Shown here piece after piece: positions 23,943 through 34,299 of a DNA stretch of 64,000 nucleotides. The first letter of the stretch is position 1. Every line of letters starts with the position of its first letter. The notes below the pieces were generated by a model. The model searched no databases. It had not been told where the DNA came from and worked only from the letters and a program-made list of their open reading frames with translations. A program made the translations under genes and the position numbers. The DNA lies in the NCBI RefSeq assembly GCF_036323735.1, contig NC_086020.1:89662210-89726209 (forward strand), given 5' to 3'. Source of the DNA: Rattus norvegicus. Taxonomy: Eukaryota > Chordata > Mammalia > Rodentia > Muridae.

Positions 23943-25880
23943 TGTATATTGGTATTCATATCAAAGGGATACATTTGCTAAATAGTTTCAAAAAGAACCA
24001 TTGTTTTCTCTAGTACTCGTCATTTTTATGATCTTTCAGAAAATTGTGACAGTAAGCTCTTATGACTATTTCTAAAAGCTCAGTAATGTTTACTCTTTGT
24101 TTTCCAATCTTATTGCAATTAATTTTGATGTATAGCATTTGCAAACTGATCTAGATTCTTGCTTTCTGAAAGGGGATTCCAGAGACACAGAGTTTAAAAG
24201 GAAAGATAATCCCCTCCCTTCTATGGTGGCGTGTTAGATTTGAGACAACTAAATGTTTGATGCATTTATTTCTACATTCTACTTTCAGTATTCTGATAGC
24301 TTGTGATTTATCATTCTCATATGCTGCCTTAATTTTTCTGCTTTTAAATAGGGCACAATATTTAGGGCTCTATTTACCTTTCTATGGTAGTTTTTAATAC
24401 TTTTAGTCTTTGTATTTTCATATTAAATTGTAGAATAAAATAGTAATCTTAAAAAGATCCTTGAAAATTTTGGCATTGGGTTGACTTTGTATATTAATCT
24501 GTAATTAAATTACACCTAACACCATCAAATCGGTGCAAGGATTTTCAAATTTTCAGGATACATATCTCACGTCTTCATTAAATATGGAAAGTTAGAAATG
24601 CCATTTTACAGTGGCTTCCTTCTCAAGTGGCTTTTTCTATACTATTGTTACTATCACTGTCATGTTGGAAGATGATTTTATGTATTGACATTTTGAAATG
24701 ACTAAACTACTTGCAATTGATTCAGTTATAAAGACTATATTGATTTAAATTTTCTGAATGTCCAATCAAATATTCTATAATCAAGGCTATTTTTGTCCTT
24801 TCTGTAGACCTCTGACCTTCTGTGTAGCACTATCAGAGTAATAAGAGTGGCAACTTGTTCTCAACCTCGTTTTCAGAACAAATATTGCAACATCTCTTTA
24901 TTAAGTATAATTCTGTTAACATTTCAGAAACTTCATGTTCCATGAAAAATATTGTCTTTTATTCTAGTTATTTTGTTTGTTTTGTTTGCTTGCTTCAATT
25001 GTGGTTGGATATTGAATTCGGTCAGATATATTTCTGTTGCTTTTTTCCTCATTTATTGTGATATATTTAGGTTCATTTAAGAATGCTTCATCAGAGCTGA
25101 TTTTCTAGAATAAATACCCATGTGTTTTTGATGTAATATTCTTTTTACGGATAATTGCATTTGATTTGCTAATACTTTGCTCTTGGTTAGCTTTCTTGAG
25201 TCTACTTAAACAGGAAAGCTTGAACTGTATTTTCTCATTGTTTATTGTATCATGTATTTTGTATCCACTTTATGCTCAGGGTATTACTTCTTTGACTGGG
25301 CTCCATGAAGGCATTAGAAATAGCTGTTTCCTACAGATTTCACCATCTCCAAAGGGAAAGGAAGCTCAACTATTGTAGCTTTGCAGGCATTCAGTTATCA
25401 TTCTTAAATACAAAAGGGCTATTCTATGTTCCTTATGGAACAGGATGGGGCAGTGATCGAAACGTAAAATAAATACATAAATTAGTTAATGGAGAAAAAT
25501 CAGATAATGACTGTATGTAACAGAATTTTTTGAATTTTATTATGTACCTCCTCAATTCATCATCATTTTCAGCTATTTTATGAGGAAAATGATTGTTATT
25601 TTAATGCACAGTTTCATTATGATACAGCAATCTTAGAAAATTGAAAGATAATCAGGGTTTCAACAATCAAGAGGTAGTGAGAAGACCCCGAATCAATCTC
25701 AAGGGAGTTGTGTGGAGAAAGGTGATACTCCTTGCAATCGTGAATGTTATACTTTATATATAGCAGAAACAGAATTGTTTCAGCTTTCACAGAGTAGCCG
25801 TTCATCACATGGTCATTTATCATTTTACAATCTCTTATAAAGCTATCCTAACAAACACTACAAAGTATTTTTATTCTGAT
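23943..25880. other. AT-rich intergenic DNA, nothing recognised
   Basis: No repeat module or exon-like signal was recognised. This is the left flank of the large young L1 insertion. Confidence 0.5.
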
Positions 25881-25895
25881 AAAAGTGAAGAAAGC
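25881..25895 (+). repeat. left target-site duplication of the L1 plus transduced segment
   Basis: aaaagtgaagaaagc, preceded by 'ctgat'. The minus strand reads TTTT/A at the nick point, matching the preferred L1 endonuclease cut. The exact 15-bp copy is at 35231-35245, not directly after the L1 A-tail at 32469. Confidence 0.88.
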
Positions 25896-26781
25896 GGGGC
25901 AGCACCCCACGAGCGAACCTGAGCCTCGGGACCACAGGTAAGACCAAAATTTCTGCTGCACGAAAGCTGCCTGGTGAGCTTGGGACACACGGAAGCAGAA
26001 TTTCTCTAGCACCGGGCACGTTCTGTGTTTAGCGGAAGTCCCACACCCCGGGTCCCGGCCCGCAGCAACTCTCTGCTCCCAGACCCGGTGAGAGAGAGAC
26101 CCAATCACCTGGTCAGGTGGGCACTCCGGAGGCTGCAGAGCGGAAGAGACCACCAACACTGCTCACCCCTGCCCACATCCCTGGCCCAAGAGGAAACTGT
26201 ATAAGGCCTCTGGGCTCCCGTGGGGGAGGGCCCAGGAGCGGCAGGACCCCTGCGCCTGAGACACCGCCGGAACCTGAAAGAAACAGACCGGATAAACAGT
26301 TCTCTGCACCCAAATCCCGTGGGAGGGAGAGCTAAACCTTCAGAGAGGCAGACAAGCCTGGGAAACCAGAAGAGACTGCTCCCTGCACACACATCTCGGA
26401 CGCCAGAGGAAAAAGCCAAAGACCATCTGGAACCCTGGTGCACTGAAGCTCCCGGAAGGGGCGGCACAGGTCTTCCTGGTTGCTGCCGCTGCAGAGAGCC
26501 CGTGGGCAGCACCCCATGAGCGAACTTGAGCCTCAGGACCACAGGTAAGACCAAATTTTCTGCTGCAAGAAAGCTGCCTGGTGAACTCAAGACACAGGCC
26601 CACAGGAACAGCTGAAGACCTGTAGAGAGGAAAAACTACACGCCCGAAAGCAGAACACTCTGTCCCCATAACTGACTGAAAGAGAGGAAAACAGGTCTAC
26701 AGCACTCCTGACACACAGGCTTATAGGACAGTCTAGCCACTGTCAGAAATAGCAGAACAAAGTAACACTAGAGATAATCTG
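25896..26781 (+). promoter_or_regulatory. L1 5' UTR / internal promoter with repeated module
   Basis: GC-rich against an AT-rich surround. A module of about 95 bp starting 'gcagcacccca(c/t)gagcg' occurs at 25896-25991 and again at 26503-26597, spaced 607 bp. Rodent L1 promoters are known to be built from tandem monomers, so this looks like one full unit plus part of a second. Each copy carries the consensus 5' splice site CAG/GTAAGA (junctions at 25937/25938 and 26544/26545). A 161-codon antisense open frame spans 26590-26105. Confidence 0.8.
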
Positions 26782-27855
26782 ATGGCGAGAGGCAAGCGCA
26801 GGAACCCAAGCAACAGAAACCAAGACTACATGGCATCATCGGAGCCCAATTCTCCCACCAAAGCAAACACGGAATATCCAAACACACCAGAAAAGCAAGA
26901 TCTAGTTTCAAAATCATATTTGATCATGATGCTGGAGGACTTCAAGAAAGACATGAACACACTTAGGGAAGCACAGGAAAACATTAATAAACAAGTAAAA
27001 GCCTACAGAGAGGAATCGCAAAAATCCCTGAAAGAATTCCAGGAAAACACAAACAAACAGTTGAAGGAATTAAAAATGGAAATAGAAGCAATCAAGAAAG
27101 AACACATGGAAACAACCCTGGATATAGAAAACCAAAAGAAGAGACAAGGAGCTGTAGATACAAGCTTCACCAACAGAATACAAGAGATGGAAGAGAGAAT
27201 CTCAGGAGCAGAAGATTCCATAGAAATCATTGACTCAACTGTCAAAGATAATGTAAAGCGGAAAAAGCTACTGGTCCAAAACATACAGGAAATCCAGGAC
27301 TCAATGAGAAGATCAAACCTAAGGATAATAGGTATAGAAGAGAGTGAAGACTCCCAGCTCAAAGGACCAGTAAATATCTTCAACAAAATCATAGAAGAAA
27401 ACTTCCCTAACCTAAAAAAAGAGATACCCATAGGCATACAAGAAGCCTACAGAACTCCAAATAGATTGGACCAGAAAAGAAACACCTCCCGTCACATAAT
27501 TGTCAAAACACCAAACGCACAAAATAAAGAAAGAATATTAAAAGCAGTAAGGGAAAAACGTCAAGTAACATATAAAGGGAGACCTATCAGAATCACACCA
27601 GACTTCTCGCCAGAAACTATGAAGGCCAGAAGATCCTGGACTGATGTTATACAGACCCTAAGAGAACACAAATGCCAGGGCAGGTTACTATATCCAGCAA
27701 AACTCTCAATTAACATTGATGGAGAAACCAAGATATTCCATGACAAAACCAAATTTACACAATATCTTTCTACAAATCCAGCACTACAAAGGATAATAAA
27801 TGGTAAAGCCCAACATAAGGAGGCAAGCTATACCCTAGAAGAAGCAAGAAACTAA
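26782..27855 (+). CDS. L1 ORF1 protein (RNA-binding chaperone), intact, 357 aa
   Basis: This is the nucleic-acid chaperone that trimerises and coats L1 RNA in the cytoplasmic RNP. Visible parts are a basic N-terminus (MARGKRRNPS), a long charged coiled coil from about residue 45 to 155 rich in E/K heptads, an RRM-like core starting at RRSNLRIIGIEE (176-187) with RHIIVKTPN (237-245), and the C-terminal domain with YKGRPIRITPDFS (264-276) and RLLYPAKLSI (301-310). Length is normal for rodent ORF1p. The start is the first ATG after the GC-rich 5' UTR and the same start is seen in the L1s at 17567 and 41562. The reading frame is complete with no stop or indel. ORF2 starts 59 bp after its stop. 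Confidence 0.95.
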   Translation: MARGKRRNPSNRNQDYMASSEPNSPTKANTEYPNTPEKQDLVSKSYLIMMLEDFKKDMNTLREAQENINKQVKAYREESQKSLKEFQENTNKQLKELKMEIEAIKKEHMETTLDIENQKKRQGAVDTSFTNRIQEMEERISGAEDSIEIIDSTVKDNVKRKKLLVQNIQEIQDSMRRSNLRIIGIEESEDSQLKGPVNIFNKIIEENFPNLKKEIPIGIQEAYRTPNRLDQKRNTSRHIIVKTPNAQNKERILKAVREKRQVTYKGRPIRITPDFSPETMKARRSWTDVIQTLREHKCQGRLLYPAKLSINIDGETKIFHDKTKFTQYLSTNPALQRIINGKAQHKEASYTLEEARN

Positions 27856-27914
27856 TCGTCTTGGCAACAAAACAAAGAGAATGAAAGCACACAAACATAA
27901 CCTCACATCCAAAT

Positions 27915-30900
27915 ATGAATATAAAGGGAAACAATAATCACTATTCCTTAATATCTCTCAATATCAATGGCCTCAACTCCCCAATAAAAAGACATAGATT
28001 AACAAACTGGATACGCAACGAGGACCCTGCATTCTGCTGCCTACAGGAAACACACCTCAGAGACAAAGACAGACACTACCTCAGAGTGAAAGGCTGGAAA
28101 ACAACTTTCCAAGCAAATGGTCAGAAGAAGCAAGCTGGAGTAGCCATTCTAATATCAAATAAAATCAATTTCCAACTAAAAGTCATCAAAAAAGATAAGG
28201 AAGGACACTTCATATTCATCAAAGGAAAAATCCACCAAGATGAACTCTCAATCCTCAATATCTATGCCCCAAATACAAGGGCACCTACATACGTAAAAGA
28301 AACCTTACTAAAGCTCAAAACACACATTGCACCTCACACAATAATAGTGGGAGATTTCAACACCCCACTCTCATCAATGGACAGATCATGGAAACAGAAA
28401 TTAAACAGTGATGTCGACAGACTAAGAGAAGTCATGAGCCAAATGGACTTAACGGATATTTATAGAACATTCTATCCTAAAGCAAAAGGATATACTTTCT
28501 TCTCAGCTCCTCATGGTACTTTCTCCAAAATTGACCATATAATTGGTCAAAAAACGGGCCTCAACAGGTACAGAAAGATAGAAATAATCCCATGCGTGCT
28601 ATCGGACCACCACGGCCTAAAACTGGTCTTCAATAACAATAAGGGAAGAATGCCCACATATACGTGGAAATTGAACAATGCTCTACTCAATGATAACCTG
28701 GTCAAGGAAGAAATAAAGAAAGAAATTAAAAACTTTTTAGAATTTAATGAAAATGAAGATACAACATACTCAAACTTATGGGACACAATGAAAGCTGTGC
28801 TAAGAGGAAAACTCATAGCGCTGAGTGCCTGCAGAAAGAAACAGGAAAGAGCATATGTCAGCAGCTTGACAGCACACCTAAAAGCTCTAGAACAAAAAGA
28901 AGCAAATACACCCAGGAGGAGTAGAAGGCAGGAAATAATCAAACTCAGAGCTGAAATCAACCAAGTAGAAACAAAAAGGACCATAGAAAGAATCAACAGA
29001 ACCAAAAGTTGGTTCTTTGAGAAAATCAACAAGATAGATAAACCCTTAGCCAGACTAACGAGAGGACACAGAGAGTGCGTCCAAATTAACAAAATCAGAA
29101 ATGAAAAGGGAGACATAACTACAGATTCAGAGGAAATTCAAAAAATCATCAGATCTTACTATAAAAACCTATATTCAACAAAATTTGAAAATCTTCAGGA
29201 AATGGACAATTTCCTAGACAGATACCAGGTATCGAAGTTAAATCAGGAACAGATAAACCAGTTAAACAACCCCATAACTCCTAAGGAAATAGAAGCAGTC
29301 ATTAAAGGTCTCCCAACCAAAAAGAGCCCAGGTCCAGACGGGTTTAGTGCAGAATTCTATCAAACCTTCATAGAAGACCTCATACCAATATTATCCAAAC
29401 TGTTCCACAAAATTGAAACAGATGGAGCCCTACCGAATTCCTTCTATGAAGCCACAATTACTCTTATACCTAAACCACACAAAGACACAACAAAGAAAGA
29501 GAACTTCAGACCAATTTCCCTTATGAATATCGACGCAAAAATACTCAATAAAATTCTGGCAAACCGAATTCAAGAGCACATCAAAACAATCATCCACCAT
29601 GATCAAGTAGGCTTCATCCCAGGCATGCAGGGATGGTTTAATATACGGAAAACCATCAACGTGATCCATTATATAAAGAAACTGAACGAACAGAACCACA
29701 TGATCATTTCATTAGATGCTGAGAAAGCATTTGACAAAATTCAACACCCCTTCATGATAAAAGTCCTGGAAAGAATAGGAATTCAAGGCCCATACCTAAA
29801 CATAGTAAAAGCCATATACAGCAAACCAGTTGCTAACATTAAACTAAATGGAGAGAAACTTGAAGCAATCCCACTAAAATCAGGGACTAGACAAGGCTGC
29901 CCACTCTCTCCCTACTTATTCAATATAGTTCTTGAAGTTCTAGCCAGAGCAATCAGACAACAAAAGGAGATCAAGGGGATACAGATCGGAAAAGAAGAGG
30001 TCAAAATATCACTATTTGCAGATGACATGATAGTATATTTAAGTGATCCCAAAAGTTCCACCAGAGAACTACTAAAGCTGATAAACAACTTCAGCAAAGT
30101 GGCTGGGTATAAAATTAACTCAAATAAATCAGTTGCCTTCCTCTATACAAAAGAGATACAAGCCGAGAGAGAAATTAGGGAAACGACACCCTTCATAATA
30201 GACCCAAATAATATAAAGTACCTCGGTGTGACTTTAACCAAGCAAGTAAAAGATCTGTACAATAAGAACTTCAAGACACTGAGGAAAGAAATTGAAGAAG
30301 ACCTCAGAAAATGGAAAGATCTCCTATGCTCATGGATTGGCAGGATTAATATAGTAAAAATGGCCATTTTACCAAAAGCAATCTACAGATTCAATGCAAT
30401 CCCCATCAAAATACCAATCCAATTCTTCAAAGAGTTAGACAGAACAATTTGCAAATTCATCTGGAATAACAAAAAACCCAGGATAGCTAAAGCTATCCTC
30501 AACAATAAAAGGACTTCAGGGGGAATCACTATCCCTGAACTCAATCAGTATTACAGAGCAATAGTGATAAAAACTGCATGGTATTGGTACAGAGACAGAC
30601 AGATAGACCAATGGAATAGAATTGAAGACCCAGAAATGAACCCACACACCTATGGTCACTTGATTTTTGACAAAGGAGCCAAAACCATCCAATGGAAAAA
30701 AGATAGCATTTTCAGCAAATGGTGCTGGTTCAACTGGAGGGCAACATGTAGAAGAATGCAGATCGATCCAAGCTTATCACCCTGTACAAAGCTTAAGTCC
30801 AAGTGGATCAAGGACCTCCACATCAAACCAGACACACTCAAACTAATAGAAGAAAAACTAGGGAAGCATCTGGAACACATGGGCACTGGAAAAAATTTCC

Positions 30901-31145
30901 TGAACAAAACACCAATGGCTTATGCTCTAAGATCAAGAATCGACAAATGGGATCTCATAAAACTGCAAAGCTTCTGTAAGGCAAAGGACACTGTGGTTAG
31001 GACAAAACGGCAACCAACAGTTTGGGAAAAGATCTTTACCAATCCTACAACAGATAGAGGCCTTATATCCAAAATATACAAAGAACTCAAGAAGTTAGAC
31101 CGCAGGGAAACAAATAACCCTATTAAAAATGGGGTTCAGAGCTAA
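27915..31145 (+). CDS. L1 ORF2 protein, endonuclease and reverse transcriptase, truncated by frameshift (1076 aa)
   Basis: ORF2p nicks target DNA and primes reverse transcription of L1 RNA from the nick. The apurinic-type endonuclease is intact by motif: N16, E45 (CLQETHL), D147 and N149 (GDFNT), D207 (KIDHII), and D231/H232 (SDHHGL). The Z and RT regions follow, with SPGPDGF (471-477), the RT aspartate D601 (SLDAEKAF), GTRQGCPLSP (657-666) and FADD (701-704), so catalytic residues are present. The frame ends early at 31143-31145. The usual C-terminal part, about 200 residues with the cysteine-rich motif, continues in another frame (31133-31741). Family length is about 1,275 aa, so this copy lacks roughly 15 percent. 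It is translated downstream of ORF1, as in all L1s. Confidence 0.93.
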   Translation: MNIKGNNNHYSLISLNINGLNSPIKRHRLTNWIRNEDPAFCCLQETHLRDKDRHYLRVKGWKTTFQANGQKKQAGVAILISNKINFQLKVIKKDKEGHFIFIKGKIHQDELSILNIYAPNTRAPTYVKETLLKLKTHIAPHTIIVGDFNTPLSSMDRSWKQKLNSDVDRLREVMSQMDLTDIYRTFYPKAKGYTFFSAPHGTFSKIDHIIGQKTGLNRYRKIEIIPCVLSDHHGLKLVFNNNKGRMPTYTWKLNNALLNDNLVKEEIKKEIKNFLEFNENEDTTYSNLWDTMKAVLRGKLIALSACRKKQERAYVSSLTAHLKALEQKEANTPRRSRRQEIIKLRAEINQVETKRTIERINRTKSWFFEKINKIDKPLARLTRGHRECVQINKIRNEKGDITTDSEEIQKIIRSYYKNLYSTKFENLQEMDNFLDRYQVSKLNQEQINQLNNPITPKEIEAVIKGLPTKKSPGPDGFSAEFYQTFIEDLIPILSKLFHKIETDGALPNSFYEATITLIPKPHKDTTKKENFRPISLMNIDAKILNKILANRIQEHIKTIIHHDQVGFIPGMQGWFNIRKTINVIHYIKKLNEQNHMIISLDAEKAFDKIQHPFMIKVLERIGIQGPYLNIVKAIYSKPVANIKLNGEKLEAIPLKSGTRQGCPLSPYLFNIVLEVLARAIRQQKEIKGIQIGKEEVKISLFADDMIVYLSDPKSSTRELLKLINNFSKVAGYKINSNKSVAFLYTKEIQAEREIRETTPFIIDPNNIKYLGVTLTKQVKDLYNKNFKTLRKEIEEDLRKWKDLLCSWIGRINIVKMAILPKAIYRFNAIPIKIPIQFFKELDRTICKFIWNNKKPRIAKAILNNKRTSGGITIPELNQYYRAIVIKTAWYWYRDRQIDQWNRIEDPEMNPHTYGHLIFDKGAKTIQWKKDSIFSKWCWFNWRATCRRMQIDPSLSPCTKLKSKWIKDLHIKPDTLKLIEEKLGKHLEHMGTGKNFLNKTPMAYALRSRIDKWDLIKLQSFCKAKDTVVRTKRQPTVWEKIFTNPTTDRGLISKIYKELKKLDRRETNNPIKNGVQS

Positions 31146-31741
31146 ACAAAGAATTCACAGCTGAGGAATGCCGAATGGCTGAGAAACACCTAAAGAAATG
31201 TTCAACATCTTTAGTCATAAGGGAAATGCAAATCAAAACAACCCTGAGATTTCACCTCACACCAGTGAGAATGGCTAAGATCAAAAACTCAGGTGACAGC
31301 AGATGCTGGCGAGGATGTGGAGAAAGAGGAACACTCCTCCATTGTTGGTGGGATTGCAGACTGGTAAAACCATTCTGGAAATCAGTCTGGAGGTTCCTCA
31401 GAAAATTGGACATTGAACTGCCTGAGGATCCAGCTATACCTCTCTTGGGCATATACCCAAAAGATGCCTCAACATATAAAAGAGACACGTGCTCCACTAT
31501 GTTCATCGCAGCCTTATTTATAATAGCCAGAAACTGGAAAGAACCCAGATGCCCTTCAACAGAGGAATGGATACAGAAAATGTGGTACATCTACACAATG
31601 GAATATTACTCAGCTATCAAAAACAACGAGTTTATGAAATTCGTAGGCAAATGGTTGGAACTGGAAAATATCATCCTGAGTGAGCTAACCCAATCACAGA
31701 AAGACATACATGGTATGCACTCATTGATAAGTGGCTATTAG
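31133..31741 (+). pseudogene. L1 ORF2 C-terminal region, out of frame
   Basis: This is the rest of ORF2 in the frame one base back. It includes the cysteine/histidine motif (RCWRGCG...LLHCWWDC, C-x3-C-x7-H-x4-C), the AIPLLGIYPKDA and CSTMFIAALF blocks, and the usual end (MHSLISGY). The first stop-free base in this frame is 31127, so the indel lies between 31127 and 31145, next to an AAAAA-T-GGGG run. The C-terminal domain is needed for efficient L1 retrotransposition in studied L1s. Confidence 0.9.
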
Positions 31742-32469
31742 CCCAAATGCTTGAATTACCCTAGATCCCTAGAACAAACGAAACTCAAAACGGATGATCA
31801 AAATGTGAATGCTTCACTCCTTCTTTAAATGAGGAAAAAGAATACCCTTGGCAGGGAAGGGAGAGGCAAAGATTAAAACAGAGACTGAAGGAACACCCAT
31901 TCAGAGCCTGCCCCACATGTGGCCCATACATATACAGCCACCCAATTAGACAAGATGGATGAAGCAAAGAAGTGCAGACCTACAGGAGCCGGATGTAGAT
32001 CTCTCCTGAGAGACACAGCCAGAATACAGCAAATACAGAGGTGAATGCCAGCAGCAAACCACTGAACTGAGAATAGAACCCCCGTTGAAGGAATCAGAGA
32101 AAGAACTGGAAGAGCTTGAAGGGGCCCGAGACCCCAAAAGTACAACAATGCCAAGCAACCAGAGCTTCCAGGGACTAAGCCACTACCTAAAGACTATACA
32201 TGGACTGACCCTGGACTCTGACCTCATAGGTAGCAATGAATATCCTAGTAAGAGCACCAGTGGAAGGGGAAGCCCTGGGTCCTGCTAAGACTGAACCCCC
32301 AGTGAACTAGTCTATGGGGGGAGGGCGGCAATGGGGGGAGGGTTGGGAGGGGAACACCCATAAGGAAGGGGAGGGGGGAGGGGGATGTCTGCCCGGAAAC
32401 CGGGAAAGGGAATAACACTCGAAATGTATATAAGAAATACTCAAGTTAATAAAAAAAAAAAAAAAAAAA
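31742..32469 (+). other. 3' UTR and A-tail of the young L1, with G-rich tract
   Basis: It begins with the standard murine 3' UTR order and ends in the young rat tail (from 32226). A G-rich block at 32316-32385 has many runs of four or more Gs. Before the A-run is 'aataaa' overlapping the tail. The L1's own A-run is 32451-32469, followed by a second impure A-rich stretch to 32494. Confidence 0.88.
32316..32385 (+). repeat. G-rich polypurine tract of the L1 3' UTR (G-quadruplex candidate)
   Basis: At least five runs of four to six Gs within 70 bases. The same tract lies at 5995-6064 in the short L1. Such tracts are a known feature of L1 3' UTRs. Confidence 0.8.
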
Positions 32470-32984
32470 GAAAAATACAAAAAAAAAAAAAAACCACAAT
32501 GAAATATCACTCTCCACATGCTGGGATGGAACTAGTTGATTAAAAAAAAGATAAAAAAAAAAGAAATGAAATTTGCAAACCTAAAGTAAAATTCAGGTGG
32601 AGAGCTGGTGGGCTGTCAGTACCCTGAGCCAGAAATCATACTTAACACTCATCTGAGCCTGTCCAGGGATTGTCTTTATTTAAGGAGACTGAATCTGTAA
32701 GTGGTACTGACTGAATAGTTTTCACAGTTACCCTCTGAAATTTTATTTAAAGAAATGTTCATATAATGTAAACATATTCATTTGAATTTATTTTATTTAT
32801 GATTAGTCCTAAGACTTAGGGATAGAATAGTTACAAAAGGTTGAGCATTCTTTATTTCACAATGCATATACTAGAAATGTTTCAAGTCTTGGTCCCTGAG
32901 ATTCCACTGAGTAGGACTCAGTTGACTCTACCTCAAAACTCCTCACTTCCCTCTACTTAATTTTTAACCTCCCCCCACCCCACA

Positions 32985-33515
32985 TACTGCCTGACGTCTT
33001 CTGCAGCTGCATTCAGAAGCTGAACCCACTAACGAAAAGGAATCACATTGTATGTTCATTATCCAGAACCTCCAATTTTTTGACCACTTTGCTGATCTAA
33101 GTAAGGGTGATAACCTACTTCCTGCTGGCACAGAGGATTAAATCTATGTAAGAATTCAACAAAGAAATGGCAGGAAGACCCTTTACTACTGTCTGGTCTC
33201 TGATGATTATGATAAAAAGAAACCAGTGAAGAAATTCAAGAAGACTTGCCTGAATGTTTGCTATAATTGAGCATCCAGAATATGGAGAAATAATTCATCT
33301 ACAAGATGACCAGTATGAGAACACATGCCAGCTCCTGATAGAGATTGGACTGGCTAAGGATGATTGGCTGAAGGTTCGTGGGTTTTAAGTGTTTGGGGCT
33401 CTCTGAAGCTTAAGTGAGGATTTCCTTGAAATGAGTAGATTTTCCCTTCTGTCTCTTGTCACAATTTAAAAACCTCACAGATTTTATATTGAAACCATTC
33501 AAGGGACTTCCTTCT
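32985..33515 (+). pseudogene. Eif1: EIF1 (translation initiation factor 1) retropseudogene
   Basis: It is an intronless copy of the eIF1/SUI1 mRNA, whose protein helps the 40S ribosome select start codons. The match runs from the 5' leader (about 32985) and an ATG at 33052, through 'FADxSKGDNLLPAGTED' and 'RIQQRNGRKTL', 'DDYDKKK', 'EIGLAKDD' and 'LKV.GF', to a stop at 33386-33388 and part of the 3' UTR ('gaagcttaagtgaggattt', 'aaaaacctcacag'). Breaks: codon 30 (normally Tyr) is TAA at 33139-33141, and frame is lost near 33245-33265. The C-terminal residues fit EIF1 better than EIF1B. Its tail is replaced by the C/T repeat. It is inactive. Confidence 0.9.
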
Positions 33516-33750
33516 TTCCTTCCTTTCCTTTCTCCTTTCTTCCTTCCTTGCTTACCTCCCTCCTTCCCTCCTTCCTTCCCTCTCTTCCTTTTCCTTCGTC
33601 TCTTCCTTCTTCCCCTCTCTTATCCTCCACCTTCTTCCTTCCTTCCTTCCTTCCTTCCTTCCTTCCTTCCTTCCTTCCTTCCTTCCTTCCTGTTAATCTC
33701 CTTATTTCCTTTCCTTCCTCTTACCCTTTCTGTCTTTCACTTTTGCCAAT
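33511..33750 (+). repeat. (CCTT)n pyrimidine-rich tract
   Basis: About 240 bp of C/T-rich sequence, with the purest ccttccttcc run at 33631-33691. It abuts the truncated 3' end of the EIF1 copy. Confidence 0.95.
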
Positions 33751-34299
33751 TTTAGCTTCTGCCTCACAAACTTATAAGATATATTATTCCAAGAGAAAAA
33801 CAAACAACTACTATTTCAAGAGGTAGTTAGTGCATCCTAGACAAAACATGCCTCCAATATTACAGCTGAGGATGAAAATGCCACAAATCTGATTAAACTG
33901 GAGTGGCAATAGCCTTAAATGTCATCTCTTACTTCGAATATGTGCCACAGGTTATAAAATCCTTTCAGGTAGAGGAAATTGTTTATTCTATTATAAAGTT
34001 GCCAGCCTTTTGTTATTTTGTTTTTGCCTTCCAGAATGAATTTACTCGAATATTTGAATAGTCATTATCTAATTTGGTAAGATGTGAAAAGCTAAATACT
34101 GTCCAGGTTGTTTACGAATTCTTTTTCTCAAGACATGTATTCCTGCTTTTGGAAATCAAAATTAATATAGTTTTAGTAAATTTAATTACACTATTATTGA
34201 ATTTCTCATATTCAGTAGACAAACATATTTGGTTTAATCACTTGGAACTTTTAGTGGAAGTCTTTTAAATATTACATGTTCACTCCTGTAATACAGTTA
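33751..34299. other. unique DNA within the transduced segment
   Basis: No repeat or coding signal was recognised. This is the best stretch for locating the source locus. Confidence 0.5.

Larger units (their letters stand above)
25896..32469 (+). mobile_element. young full-length L1 (rat type), 6.6 kb
   Basis: It contains a GC-rich 5' UTR (25896-26781), intact ORF1 (26782-27855), a 59-bp spacer, ORF2 with one frameshift (27915-31741 overall), a 3' UTR with a G-rich tract (31742-32450) and an A-tail (32451-32469). ORF1 and most of ORF2 are open, which marks it as much younger than the other long L1s here. No target-site duplication follows its own A-tail. The matching duplication lies 2.76 kb further on. 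ORF2 as it stands lacks the C-terminal domain, so autonomous mobility is unlikely. Confidence 0.96.

Noticed and set aside
28547..29116. 189-codon minus-strand open frame opposite L1 ORF2
   Set aside because: It is a shadow of ORF2. Its hydrophobic composition follows from the A-rich sense strand.
32451..32562. Several A-runs after the L1 considered as a duplication site for the L1 alone
   Set aside because: No 7-bp or longer match to the left flank at 25860-25895 follows these runs, whereas a perfect 15-bp match exists at 35231.
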